From Metapseudomonas otitidis (GTDB taxonomy: Bacteria; Pseudomonadota; Gammaproteobacteria; Pseudomonadales; Pseudomonadaceae), in the NCBI RefSeq assembly GCF_900111835.1, contig NZ_FOJP01000002.1:173503-237502 (forward strand): a stretch of 64,000 bases of DNA. The letters are read 5' to 3'. Of the stretch, positions 17,031 through 25,902 are shown in pieces. A program made the position numbers and the translations under genes. Under the pieces are notes generated by a model, which was not told the origin of the DNA, ran no database searches, and worked only from the letters and a program-made list of their open reading frames with translations. Every line of letters begins with the position of its first letter. Position 1 is the first letter of the stretch.

Positions 17031-18080
17031 ATGAGCAGATTCCTTTCCCGCACACTCGCCGGTGTTGCCTTGCTGGGTGCGCTCGTGCCGGCCACGGCAA
17101 GCTTCGCCAAGGAGAAGATCGTCATTGGCGAGCAGAACTGGACCGGCGCCATCGCCATCCAGCACATCCTCGGCGACATCATCTCCAGCCGTCTCGACGG
17201 CGACGTGTCCTACCTGGCCGGCGACCTGCCGGTGCTCTTCGCGGCCGCCGCCAAGGGCAACGGTTCGGTGGATGTGCTCACCGACATCTGGCTGCCGAAC
17301 CAGTCCGCCGCCTGGGCCAAGTACGTGACCGGCGGCACCCACTCGCTGGTGCCCAACCGGCAGCCCTATGTCGGCGTGCAGGGCTTCTACATTCCGGGCT
17401 ACATCCAGGACAAGTACGGCGTGAAGTCGGTGTATGACCTGAAGAAGCCGGAGATCGCCAAGCTGTTTGCCCCGCTGGGCGGTGGCAAGTCCCAACTGCT
17501 GGTCGGCCCGGCGGGGTGGGAGTCGACCTACATCGGCCAGATCAAGGCCAAGGACTTCGGGTTCGACGGCAACTTCGAGTCGATTTCCACCGAAGCCTCG
17601 GTGACATACGCAAAGCTCGACGCAGCCTACAAGGCCGAGCGCGGTGTGATCTTCTACGCCTACACACCGGACTGGATCTTCTCGGCCTACGACCTGCGCC
17701 GGCTCGACGAGCCGCCGTTCGATGGCTATGCCCAGGACAACAAGAAGGGCGATCCGCTTTACAAGGCTGACGGCTGCTGGAAATTCATCAGCCCGACCGT
17801 CGACCCCGATTGGCTGAACAAGAGCAGCATCACCTGCGCCTATCCCGATGCGAAGGTCTACGTCCTGGCGTCCTCCAGCTTGCAGAAGCGCGCGCCGCGA
17901 ATCGCCGCCTTCCTGGAAAACGTGAGCATCGATCCGGCTTCGCTGAACGACCTGATCCTGAAAATCGAGCGTGAGAAGCAGCCGGCGGATGTGGCAGCCA
18001 AGGCGTGGGTGGCGGCCAACCAGGCGACCGTCGACCGTTGGCTGGGGACGGCCGAGGCTAATAAGGTGGCTGCGCAATGA
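17031..18080 (+). CDS. ABC transporter substrate-binding protein (OpuAC/ProX type)
   Basis: 349 residues with a cleavable signal peptide (LLGALVPATASFAKEK). The mature start KIVIGEQNWTGAIAIQHILG is typical of OpuAC-like binding proteins of quaternary amines, where tryptophans and tyrosines form the aromatic cage; WLPNQ, GFYIPGY and YAYTPDWIF are plausible cage segments. Its ATG lies 8 bp after the transporter stop, and its stop overlaps the next ATG by 4 bp, so it is one operon. The exact ligand cannot be read from sequence. Confidence 0.9.
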   Translation: MSRFLSRTLAGVALLGALVPATASFAKEKIVIGEQNWTGAIAIQHILGDIISSRLDGDVSYLAGDLPVLFAAAAKGNGSVDVLTDIWLPNQSAAWAKYVTGGTHSLVPNRQPYVGVQGFYIPGYIQDKYGVKSVYDLKKPEIAKLFAPLGGGKSQLLVGPAGWESTYIGQIKAKDFGFDGNFESISTEASVTYAKLDAAYKAERGVIFYAYTPDWIFSAYDLRRLDEPPFDGYAQDNKKGDPLYKADGCWKFISPTVDPDWLNKSSITCAYPDAKVYVLASSSLQKRAPRIAAFLENVSIDPASLNDLILKIEREKQPADVAAKAWVAANQATVDRWLGTAEANKVAAQ

Positions 18081-19000
18081 GCCAGAGCGATCTGACCCTG
18101 CTCGATGGTGGGATGGGGCGCGAACTCAAGCGCATCGGGGCGCCGTTCCGGCAACCGGAGTGGTCGGCCTTGGCACTGCTCGAGGCTCCGGACTATGTGA
18201 CCCGGGTGCACCGTGCGTTCATTGCCGCCGGGGCCCGGGTGATTACCACCAACAGCTATGCCGTGGTGCCATTCCACATCGGTGAGGAGCGTTTCGAGCA
18301 CTCCGGGAGGGCGCTGGCGGATCTCTCCGGGCGTCTGGCCCGGGCGGCCGCCGATGAGGCCGGCGGGGCGGTGCAGGTGGCCGGGTCGCTGCCGCCTGCG
18401 CTGGGATCCTACCGCCCGGACCTGTTCGATCCGGTCCGCTCACAGGCCATCCACCGTGAGCTGATCGCAGGCCTGGCGCCGCATGTCGATTTCTGGCTGG
18501 CGGAAACCCAGAGCTCACTGGCGGAGGCTCGTTCGGTGCGTGCGGCGCTGGGCGACGAGGGCAAGCCACTCTGGCTGTCCTTCACCTTGCAGGATCCGGA
18601 TTCGCCGGTTGCGGAGCCCTTGCTGCGCTCGGGGGAAAGCGTGGAGCAGGCCGTACGCCTGGCGTTGGAGCTTGGCGCCAGCGCGTTGCTGTTCAATTGC
18701 AGCCAGCCGGAAAGCATGGGAACCGCGCTGCGCCGAGCCCGGGAGGTCCTGACGGCGCAGGCACGCGAGTTGCCCCTCGGCGTCTACGCCAATGCCTTTC
18801 CCCCGGTGCGCGAGGATGCCCAGGCCAACGACACCTTGCTCGAGATCCGCGCCGACCTTGGGCCTGCGTCCTACCTGCAATGGGCACGGAAATGGGTCGG
18901 GGAGGGCGCCGCCATCGTCGGCGGTTGCTGTGGCATCGGCCCGGAACATATCGCCCAACTCAACGAGCATCTGCTGGCGAGCGAGGAAGCAAGGCCATGA
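18077..19000 (+). CDS. Homocysteine S-methyltransferase family protein
   Basis: 307 residues of the MmuM/BHMT fold. The three zinc ligands of the family are present: C208 in LLFNCSQPE and C284-C285 in VGGCCGIGPEH. The TIM-barrel start LLDGGMGRELKRIG and VITTNSYAVVP also fit. These enzymes move a methyl group from S-methylmethionine, a betaine or another donor onto homocysteine to form methionine. The ATG overlaps the binding-protein stop (ATGA), which couples the enzyme to the transporter and suggests that the imported compound is the methyl donor. The donor is not determinable here. Confidence 0.88.
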   Translation: MSQSDLTLLDGGMGRELKRIGAPFRQPEWSALALLEAPDYVTRVHRAFIAAGARVITTNSYAVVPFHIGEERFEHSGRALADLSGRLARAAADEAGGAVQVAGSLPPALGSYRPDLFDPVRSQAIHRELIAGLAPHVDFWLAETQSSLAEARSVRAALGDEGKPLWLSFTLQDPDSPVAEPLLRSGESVEQAVRLALELGASALLFNCSQPESMGTALRRAREVLTAQARELPLGVYANAFPPVREDAQANDTLLEIRADLGPASYLQWARKWVGEGAAIVGGCCGIGPEHIAQLNEHLLASEEARP

Positions 19001-19455
19001 CCGAAACACAGCAGGCCACCTTCGGTGCCGGCTGCTTCTGGGGCGCTGAAGCAGCGTTCCGCAAGCTCGAAGGGGTAGTCGACAGCCGTGTCGGCTACGC
19101 AGTGGAGGCCGGGCGGGAGGCCCCGCTGATCGAGGTGGTGCAGGTCGATTTCGTGCCCGACCTGATCAGCTATGAGGCACTGCTCGACGCGTTCTGGGCG
19201 CTCCACGACCCGACGTCGCATGACCGCCAGGGCGAGCACGTTGGCGTGAAATACCGCTCCGCGATCTTCGCCCACTCCACCGACCAGGCTGCCACTGCAG
19301 AAGCCGCGCGCCTGCGGCTCGACCGCTCGGGGCGCTACAGCCGCCCGATCGCGACCGTGACGGTCCCGCTGGGGCGCTTCTACATGGCGGAGGAGGAGCA
19401 TCAACGGTATCTGGAGAAGCATGGCCTGACGGTGTGTTCCATCGGGGCGGCCTGA
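18997..19455 (+). CDS. msrA: Peptide methionine sulfoxide reductase, divergent MsrA
   Basis: 152 residues. The N-terminal catalytic motif GCFWG is present, and the RVGY, VVQVDF and DPTSHDRQGEHVGVKYRS segments follow the MsrA order. The usual GYxGG and the TGHAE-type stretch between are altered or shortened (GYAVEAGREAPLIEVV), so this is a divergent paralogue. A late cysteine (CSIGAA) could serve as resolving residue. The ATG overlaps the methyltransferase stop by 4 bp, which makes the set transporter, methyltransferase and Msr one translationally coupled methionine-related operon. Confidence 0.85.
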   Translation: MTETQQATFGAGCFWGAEAAFRKLEGVVDSRVGYAVEAGREAPLIEVVQVDFVPDLISYEALLDAFWALHDPTSHDRQGEHVGVKYRSAIFAHSTDQAATAEAARLRLDRSGRYSRPIATVTVPLGRFYMAEEEHQRYLEKHGLTVCSIGAA

Positions 19456-19510
19456 GTATCAGGCAGGCCGCTCAAAGGCGCGCGGGGTATTGCATATCCA
19501 CACGACACAG

Positions 19511-19537
19511 GCCAGGGGTGTCTTGGACACCCCTGGC
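19511..19537. terminator. Strong hairpin between convergent genes
   Basis: GCCAGGGGTGTC/GACACCCCTGGC forms a perfect 12-bp stem with a TTG loop between the ends of msrA and the receptor gene. There is no T run on either side, so it is either a two-sided terminator or an mRNA 3'-end stabiliser. Confidence 0.6.
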
Positions 19538-19542
19538 ATCGT

Positions 19543-22092
19543 TCAGTCGAAGTGACCTCGCAGGGTGAGGGTGAAGTTGCGTGGCTCGCCGTAGTAGTTG
19601 CCGTATTCGGAGGTACCGACGCTGGCGTAGTAGCGGCGATCGAACAGGTTGTTGCCGTTGACCTCCACCGTCCAGTGGTCATCCACCTGGTATTCGATCA
19701 GGGCGTCGTAGACCGCATAGCCGGACTGGCTGAACTTGTAGGCGCGGCTGTCGATGACGTTGCCGCCGGCGTCGAAGCGGTAGGCCATGCCGCTGACGTA
19801 GGTCGGGCTTTGTACGGTCACGCCGCCGCCCACGCGCCAGGCTGCAAGGGCGCCGGGCAGGTCGTAGGTGGTCCAGAGCTTGAACAGGTGCTTGGGAGTG
19901 ATGGTGCTGTAGAGCGTTTCCTCGGTGTCGTTGTGCACCTGGTTGTAGGTGTAGCCGGCAAGGATTTCCCAGCCCGGCATGAGGGTTCCGCTGGCTTCCA
20001 GGTCGAGGCCTTTGCTGGTGACGCTGTCCTGCGCGATGAAGCAGCATGAGCCGCTGTAGCTGAAGGGAGGGTTGGGGTAGTTCGGGTCGGTGGCGGCCTG
20101 GTGCTTGCGCTGGGTGTAGAAGAGCGCGGCACTGACGTTCAACTGGCCGTCCAGCAGTTCGCCTTTCACGCCGGTTTCGTAGGTCTTGCCGGTCATGGGC
20201 TCGATGGAGGACAGGTTGTCCAACGGGCCCTTGAGCTTCTGCGCCTGGGGTTTGAAGACCTCGGCGTAGCTGACGTAGGTGGACCATTGGTCATCGAGCG
20301 CATAGATCAGGCCGCCGAACGGGACCAGCGTGGTGGGTTCCCGGTCCGATACGCGGTCCTGCTCCCTCCAGTTGCCGGTGCCGTCGCTGTTGCGCAGGCT
20401 GTAGGCCTGTTCGAACTTGTAGCGCTGGGCACGGGCGCCTGCCACGAGCTTCAGTGGGTCGGTCAGTTGCAGGCGCAGCGTCGAGTAGAGGCCGTACTGC
20501 TCGCGGGTGTTGGGCGAGTAGTCCCGCCAGAAGCGGTGGTTTGACGCTTCGGTCGGCAGCGGTGTGGCCGAGGGATTCCACAGGTCGATCAGGCCACCTT
20601 TGCCGGTCTTGCCTTCTGCGCTGCGCCAGCGGCTGGTGACCTTCTGGTAGTCCGCGCCGACCAGCAGTTCATGCTGGCGCCCCAAGGCGTCGAAGCTGCC
20701 CGAGAGGTTGACGTCGAATACCGATTGCTTGCTCCAGCTCGCTACGTAGCTGCCCCACCAATAGGGGCCGTTCCGGGTGGTTTCGTCCACCGAGCCGTAG
20801 GGGATCACGCCTTCGGTGGTCGAGGCGTTGTAGGAGTAGGTGTAGGAGGTGTTGAGCTTCCAGTCGGGGCTGAAGTAGTGGTCGAGCTTGGCGAACCACT
20901 CGCGGGTGTAGCTGTCGCCCCAGGCGCTGTTGGTGGTGTACCAGGTGCTCCGTGGCAGGTGCAGGTCGCCGCCGGTGCTGTAGCGAGGCAGGCCATCGCC
21001 GGTGCCGTTCTCCTTCGCCTTGTCGTAGCTGCCACCGAAGGTCAGCAGGGTGTCCTCGGAGATGTCCGCTTCGAGCACGCCGTAGAGCAGCGGCCTTTCG
21101 GTGCTGCGGTTGTCCATGAAGTACTGGCGGTCCGTGTAGGCGGCGACGACCCTGCCGCGCAGGGTGCCATCGGGGGTCAGCGGGCCGGTGAGGTCCACCT
21201 GGCTGCGATAGGTGTCCCAGGATCCGGCCGAGGTCTGCAGGTCGAGCTGGTAGTTGGCCAGCGGGCGCTTGCGCACCAGGTTGACGATGCCGCCGGGGTC
21301 GCCAGTGCCGCCCAGCAGGCCACTGGCGCCACGCAGGACCTCGACGTGGTCGTACATCGCCATGTCGTACTTGCGGTCGCTGTAGAAGGTGCCGATGCCG
21401 CTGCCGATGTCCATGGGGGCGGCGCCGTCGATCTGCAGGTTGTCGATGGAGAACCCGCGGGAATAGAACTGCTGGGTGTTGTAGCTGCCGTTGCGCACGG
21501 TGATGCCGGGGGTGCGTTTCATGGTGTCGGGCAGGGAGGTCAGCTTGCGGTCTTCGATTATCCGCCGGGTCATGACCGACACGCTCTGCGGCGTCTCCTT
21601 CAGGCTGACCGGCGTCTTGGAGCCGATGCTGACCAGGCCGGTGGTGTAGGAGCCGGAGTTCTCCGTCATTTCGCCCATGCCCTGGCCCGAGACGAGGGTT
21701 TCACTCACCTGCAGAACGGTTCCGGTGTCGTCCTGCACCGGCAGCAGCGTGTAGCTGCCGGTGCCGAGTTCGATGGCTTGCAGGCCGCTTCCTTCCAGCA
21801 GGTGTGCCAGCGCGGTGGCGGTGGCGAAGCGCCCGCGAACACCTGGCGATTGCCGCTTACCGGCCACGCCGGGCTCGTAGGAGAGGGTGACGCCCGCAAC
21901 CTCGGAGAACCGGGCGATGGCGTCCTCCAGCGGGCTGGCGGGAATATCGAAGGTGTATTCGACCTGGGCCTCCTGGGCCCAGGCAGATGCCGAGACCAGG
22001 GCACCCAGCGGTGCGCTGACCAGCACGCCGCCGAGAACCAGCGGAACCAGGGGGCGTTGGAACTGACGGAACAGGGGGTGGTGACCTGACAT
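19543..22092 (-). CDS. TonB-dependent siderophore receptor with signalling domain
   Basis: About 849 residues. After a signal peptide (ALVSASAWAQ) there is a secretin/TonB short N-terminal domain (FDIPASPLEDAIARFSEVAG, then VTLSYEPG), which is the domain that contacts an anti-sigma factor. The plug (SLKETPQSVSVMTRRIIEDR, FYSRGFSIDNLQIDG, DHVEVLRGASGLLGGTGDPG) and a full beta-barrel follow, ending LTLRGHFD. I use ATG 22092; the first in-frame start upstream is a TTG at 22110. With the FecR and FecI genes just upstream it forms a classic cell-surface signalling unit: the ferric siderophore binds the receptor and the sigma factor is released. Substrate unknown; receptors of this class take pyoverdine- or ferrioxamine-type siderophores. 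Confidence 0.95.
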   Translation of the reverse strand: MSGHHPLFRQFQRPLVPLVLGGVLVSAPLGALVSASAWAQEAQVEYTFDIPASPLEDAIARFSEVAGVTLSYEPGVAGKRQSPGVRGRFATATALAHLLEGSGLQAIELGTGSYTLLPVQDDTGTVLQVSETLVSGQGMGEMTENSGSYTTGLVSIGSKTPVSLKETPQSVSVMTRRIIEDRKLTSLPDTMKRTPGITVRNGSYNTQQFYSRGFSIDNLQIDGAAPMDIGSGIGTFYSDRKYDMAMYDHVEVLRGASGLLGGTGDPGGIVNLVRKRPLANYQLDLQTSAGSWDTYRSQVDLTGPLTPDGTLRGRVVAAYTDRQYFMDNRSTERPLLYGVLEADISEDTLLTFGGSYDKAKENGTGDGLPRYSTGGDLHLPRSTWYTTNSAWGDSYTREWFAKLDHYFSPDWKLNTSYTYSYNASTTEGVIPYGSVDETTRNGPYWWGSYVASWSKQSVFDVNLSGSFDALGRQHELLVGADYQKVTSRWRSAEGKTGKGGLIDLWNPSATPLPTEASNHRFWRDYSPNTREQYGLYSTLRLQLTDPLKLVAGARAQRYKFEQAYSLRNSDGTGNWREQDRVSDREPTTLVPFGGLIYALDDQWSTYVSYAEVFKPQAQKLKGPLDNLSSIEPMTGKTYETGVKGELLDGQLNVSAALFYTQRKHQAATDPNYPNPPFSYSGSCCFIAQDSVTSKGLDLEASGTLMPGWEILAGYTYNQVHNDTEETLYSTITPKHLFKLWTTYDLPGALAAWRVGGGVTVQSPTYVSGMAYRFDAGGNVIDSRAYKFSQSGYAVYDALIEYQVDDHWTVEVNGNNLFDRRYYASVGTSEYGNYYGEPRNFTLTLRGHFD

Positions 22093-22251
22093 GACGGCGT
22101 TCTTCTCCAATGGCAGATGGCGGCGTCTCTGCGCCTCTACTGTCTTTGTCGAACGAGAATCAGAATCACCAACACCTGGCCGAATTTTTTCCTGCGGTGC
22201 CTTTTCGCGTGTCCTCCGACGGCGGTCGGGCTGAGTGCTGTGACAGGGGCA

Positions 22252-23190
22252 TCAGCTTCGTTCTACCCGCGCCCACCAGCGGGTCAGGCGACGGACACGG
22301 ACAGGCAGGGTGCCGCTGAGGTTGTCGAGCACGGTGTCGAGCGCCTGCAACTGGAAGGCGCCAGAGATGCGCAATGCTCCTGCCTCCGGCGCGCAGCCGA
22401 GGTAGCCGGGGTGATAGCGCGCCAGCTCGGCAACGAAGTCATCCAGGCGCCAGTCGTTGACCAGCAGTTGCCCGTGGGTCCAGGCGTCCGCCCCTTTGGG
22501 CAATGGGGCTGGCGTGCCCACCGACGTGCGGGTGAACGTCAATTGCTGGCCGGCTTCCAGGCGCACGACCTGCATGGGGGCCTGCTGTGGACGGACTTCC
22601 ACGGCGTGCTGCATGACGCCGGCACGTACGCCGGAGGCTTCACTGCGAACGAGAAAGCGCGTCCCCAGTGCATGAACGCTGCCGCAAGGCGTATGCACGA
22701 CAAAGGGGCGTGCGAGGTCGTCCGCCGCCGTTTGCACCCGGATCTCGCCTTCGAGCAGGTCGACCTGGCGAAGCACAGGGCCGTAGTTGACGTTGACCGA
22801 CGTGCGGGTGTTGAGAGTCAGTTGGGTGCCTTCGGGCAGGTCGAGTTCAAGGGTTTCGCCGGCGGTCGTGCGGTAGTCGGCCCAGGCCGATCTCAGCGGG
22901 CGGTACTGCACGCCGAGCGCCGCCGTACCGCCTGCCGCGACCAGGATGGAGAACACCTTGAGCACGGCCCTGCGCTTGATGCGGGCACTTTTCAGGGTGG
23001 GGCGGGCGATATCGGCGGTGACCCGCCCGAGCTTCGCCTGTAGGCGCTCGACACGGGCCCACGCCAGGGCATGGTGAGGGTCGCTGGCCAGCCATCGCAC
23101 ATGGGCCTCGCGTGCGGCTTCGCCTTCCTCGGCGAGTGTCACGTACCACTGCGCGGCGGCTTCGAGGGTCTTCAGGTCGAGGGCTGACAT
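22252..23190 (-). CDS. FecR-family anti-sigma factor
   Basis: 312 residues. The cytoplasmic N-terminal part (AAAQWYVTLAEEGEAAREAH, WLASDPHHALAWARVE) is the conserved FecR N-domain that binds sigma. One membrane span follows (VLKVFSILVAAGGTAALGV) and then the periplasmic FecR domain (GETLELDLPEGTQLTLNTRT, VNYGPVLRQVDLLEGE). It begins 4 bp after the sigma gene and precedes the receptor by 160 bp. It would pass the receptor's signal across the inner membrane. Confidence 0.93.
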   Translation of the reverse strand: MSALDLKTLEAAAQWYVTLAEEGEAAREAHVRWLASDPHHALAWARVERLQAKLGRVTADIARPTLKSARIKRRAVLKVFSILVAAGGTAALGVQYRPLRSAWADYRTTAGETLELDLPEGTQLTLNTRTSVNVNYGPVLRQVDLLEGEIRVQTAADDLARPFVVHTPCGSVHALGTRFLVRSEASGVRAGVMQHAVEVRPQQAPMQVVRLEAGQQLTFTRTSVGTPAPLPKGADAWTHGQLLVNDWRLDDFVAELARYHPGYLGCAPEAGALRISGAFQLQALDTVLDNLSGTLPVRVRRLTRWWARVERS

Positions 23191-23194
23191 CGTC

Positions 23195-23704
23195 TCAGTC
23201 CTCCAGTAGCAGAAGGCAGTGGGTCATGGCGCGCACGAAGTGCTTGCGTACCGTATTGACGGAAAGGCCCAGCCGCTTGCCGATCTCCGTGAAGGTCAAC
23301 CCATCGAGCTGGGCCATGAGGAAGATTTCGCGGGCCCGGCCGCTCATGCCGCCGAGCAGGGTGTCGATCTCCATCAGCGTCTCGATGATGATGCTGCGCG
23401 TTTCCGGCGAGATGTCCACGGGTTCCGGCAGGGCGGCGAGCGTCTCCAGGTACGCGTGCTCAAGCGTTCGGCGGCGGTACTGGTCGATCACCAGGCTGCG
23501 CGCGACCGTTGTGAGGTAGGCGCGGGGTTGGCGCAGGTCGGTCAGTTTGCGCTGGCTGATGACTCGCACGAAGGTGTCCTGCGCAAGATCGGCGGCCTGC
23601 TCACGGCAACCGAGCCGACTGCGGAGCCATTGCTTCAGCCAGCCGTGATGTTCGACATAGAGTTCGTGCAGGGCGCGGCGCTGGTGGTCGGCGAGCTGGT
23701 CCAT
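23195..23704 (-). CDS. ECF sigma factor, FecI type
   Basis: 169 residues from ATG 23704. Region 2 (AADLAQDTFVRVISQRKLTD, PRAYLTTVARSLVIDQYRRR) and region 4 (LDGLTFTEIGKRLGLSVNTV, RKHFVRAM) are complete. An upstream ATG at 23749 is in frame, but the candidate Fur box lies between the two ATGs, so the shorter form, which also has the family's usual length, is preferred. It should drive the receptor gene once released by FecR. Confidence 0.93.
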   Translation of the reverse strand: MDQLADHQRRALHELYVEHHGWLKQWLRSRLGCREQAADLAQDTFVRVISQRKLTDLRQPRAYLTTVARSLVIDQYRRRTLEHAYLETLAALPEPVDISPETRSIIIETLMEIDTLLGGMSGRAREIFLMAQLDGLTFTEIGKRLGLSVNTVRKHFVRAMTHCLLLLED

Positions 23705-23724
23705 GGTAGGCAGATCATGCAATT

Positions 23725-23743
23725 GATAATTATTGCTAATTGT
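23725..23743. promoter_or_regulatory. Candidate Fur box of the sigma gene
   Basis: GATAATTATTGCTAATTGT agrees with the 19-bp Fur consensus at about 11 positions, with the left half nearly perfect. It is an AT-rich island in GC-rich DNA, placed 21 bp upstream of the preferred ATG of the FecI-type gene, where iron repression would act. The right half is weak. Confidence 0.6.
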
Positions 23744-23884
23744 ATGCATGCGCAGAGCCGTGGGTAAATCGCTCGCTGCCGGACAGTTTCACCCGCCGTG
23801 CGCTCTCGTGTGGCGCCAGCGCGCTTCAGGCGGCACGTTGCTTGTGCAAGAAGGCTGACGGTGGGCCCTTCCCAGAGGAAGTCG

Positions 23885-24424
23885 TCAAGGCTGGAAGATG
23901 ACCCGCCACCCCTCATCGCTGAACGAAACCTTGCCCTTGACCGACTGGGTTGCGCAGCACAGCGCGTCTTTCGTCCAGTCGGGTTTGAAACCCGAGAACA
24001 GGATCTCGCCGTTCTCCACATAGAGCCGTTCCAGGCGCTTGGGAAAGTCCGTGGGCGTCAGGGATGGCCTGGAGCGTTCCGGGTCGACGGAGATCCTGTG
24101 GTAGTCGCCGTACTTCATTGTCACCAGCACGTTTCTGCTCATTGAGGTGCCCCCCGAGCACCCTACGTCCAGGCTGATGGCTGCAACGAAGACGGGTTGC
24201 TTCTGGATGCGGTACTTGACGACGTTGCCGGGGTTGAAAGCGAACGCGCAGCTGATGGCGTTGCCGTAGCGCTCGAGCAGCGCAGGGATGGTTTGCTCGG
24301 CTGCCAGGTGGGCCGCTTCCCATGCCTGGATGTCCTCGAGTTCTCGTTGCGACGGCTCCGCCCAGCATGGCCAGCTGAGCATGAGCATCAGTAGTGCCAA
24401 CACACCACCTGACCAGTTCTTCAT
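23885..24424 (-). CDS. Secreted hypothetical protein
   Basis: 179 residues starting MKNWSGGVLALLMLMLSWPC, a signal peptide with cleavage likely after CWA. The mature part has four or more cysteines (ISCAFAF, DVGCSGG, ALCCATQS), suggesting disulfide bonds in the periplasm. No family recognised. Its ATG overlaps the stop of the preceding (frameshifted) membrane-protein frame as ATGA, so the two were built as a coupled pair. A 5' extension of this frame through the upstream gene is open only because of the frameshift. Confidence 0.75.
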   Translation of the reverse strand: MKNWSGGVLALLMLMLSWPCWAEPSQRELEDIQAWEAAHLAAEQTIPALLERYGNAISCAFAFNPGNVVKYRIQKQPVFVAAISLDVGCSGGTSMSRNVLVTMKYGDYHRISVDPERSRPSLTPTDFPKRLERLYVENGEILFSGFKPDWTKDALCCATQSVKGKVSFSDEGWRVIFQP

Positions 24425-24754
24425 GGGCGCTCCTGATGTTTGTGCATTGCCGAGCAAAGCCTCCAGAGAATCAATGGTGTCGCCAGAATCTGGACGCCGA
24501 GCGTCGCCTCGAGTAGCGCTTGAGTGGCCATGAATGTGTCGAGTACGGGCGTGTTCAGTGCCGTCAGAACAGCCTGGTAAAAACTGCCCAGGAAGCCGAT
24601 GAGTCGATCGATCCCCCCCCGGCGTCAGAACGGCGACTACAAAAAACAGCATTCGGTTTTGCACGTATCGCCAGGCAATCAGTGTGGAGGCAATGGCCAG
24701 TACGACCGGGATGGATCCCATGATCAAGGAGGGCGGTAGATTCATCGGGTGCAT
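24421..24754 (-). pseudogene. Small membrane protein interrupted at a run of eight G
   Basis: The frame from ATG 24754 codes for a hydrophobic start (SIPVVLAIASTLIAWRYV and MLFFVVAVLTP) and then meets eight consecutive G on the minus strand (24613-24620). After the run the hydrophobic protein continues in another frame (IDRLIGFLGSFYQAVLTALN and ATLGVQILATPLILWRLC) to a TGA that overlaps the next ATG. Removing one G restores a continuous protein of about 110 residues with the 4-bp coupled overlap. Either the gene is switched off by slippage or the sequence has an error here. Function unknown. Confidence 0.7.
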
Positions 24755-24870
24755 TGTCCTTATGCGCCTGCACGTCCGGCAGGTTGATGGGGGTTGAGGC
24801 TCCAGCCTGACGCCGTGACGTCACTCAGCCGGCTGCTGTCATCTGTGCTTTTCCTGCGGTGCACCGGCCA

Positions 24871-25560
24871 TCAATGCACCGTGGGGAAACGCTCCTTCAC
24901 CAGTGCCTGGGCGTGGAAGGCCAACTGGTCCAGCAGCCGGTCGCGCTTGGCTTCCGCTTCGCGCATGGCCTTGCTGCCGTGCTGCTTCACCAGATAGGCG
25001 TGGATCTGCCGCACTTCCTTGGACTGGTAGATGGGGGCGAGGTCCTGCACGGCGACCAGGCCGTCGGAACGGTGGTCACGGGTGTTCAGCAGGACATGGG
25101 GCCCCTGGGCGGCCAGTACGCGCAGCCCCATGGCTTCGAAGAGCGGTGCCTTGCTGGCGACGCAGGCCAGCTCGAGGTGGGGCCGCTGGGCGATCACCTG
25201 CTGCAGCAGGGCACGGCCGATGCCGCGCCGGCGGTGGCTGGCCTTCACGGCGATGTAGGGGAGGGTGCAGGCTTCGGCGTCGTCCGCGCTCGGCAGGAAG
25301 AGGGCGAAGCCGAGCACCTGGGAAGGGTCTTCGTCATCCAGCGCCAGGACGAGTCGCGCGGCACCGTCGAGCCCGCTGTCCATGGCCTGCAGGTAGAGGT
25401 GCACCTCGTAGCCGATCACGTACTGGTACAGCGGGTAGAGCGGGTTGCTGGGCGTCAGCGGCACGGGGCTGATGTCGCTGAAATCGTCCACCACCATCTG
25501 CAGGACCTGGCTCTTCAGGGACTCGGGCGGCGGCGTGTCGAGGGTAACGAGGGTGAACAT
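24871..25560 (-). CDS. GNAT-family N-acetyltransferase
   Basis: 229 residues. Acetyl-CoA binding motif A is clear: LPYIAVKASHRRRGIGRALL, with RRRGIGRA as the pyrophosphate loop. Motifs on either side (ARLVLALDDEDPSQVLGFAL, KAPLFEAMGLRVL) fit the GNAT fold. The C-terminal 50 residues are helical and charged. Substrate unknown. It stands alone on its strand. Confidence 0.85.
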   Translation of the reverse strand: MFTLVTLDTPPPESLKSQVLQMVVDDFSDISPVPLTPSNPLYPLYQYVIGYEVHLYLQAMDSGLDGAARLVLALDDEDPSQVLGFALFLPSADDAEACTLPYIAVKASHRRRGIGRALLQQVIAQRPHLELACVASKAPLFEAMGLRVLAAQGPHVLLNTRDHRSDGLVAVQDLAPIYQSKEVRQIHAYLVKQHGSKAMREAEAKRDRLLDQLAFHAQALVKERFPTVH

Positions 25561-25902
25561 CGGGAAGCAGGCTCCAGGCGTGCCCGATCAGGGGATCGGC
25601 GCGGGCGGCATTGTAGCGCTCGCGTGGGGCGGATGATTGGAGCAGTGTCGTTGCCGACTGCAGCGAGGAGGACTGGCGGCGTCTCTACCCATCGAAATGG
25701 ACGACCACGACGAAGTACCGGACGGCACCCTTGCCGGCAGATGCCGGTGGAGTCAGGCACGCACCGTGACGCGTTCACATCCTGAATGGAAACGGGCTGC
25801 CGTAGCGCCTGGATACCGCCAAGAGGCAGTTTCCCCTGGTTCAATTTGGGCTGCTTTTGGCTAACAATCCCGCATCCGTCCACAACGCCGTAGTTCTTGC
25901 CC
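25561..25902. other. Intergenic, nothing recognised
   Basis: About 340 bp between two divergently placed genes. It must contain both promoters, but no clear -10/-35 pair, operator, RNA or repeat stood out on reading. Confidence 0.5.
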
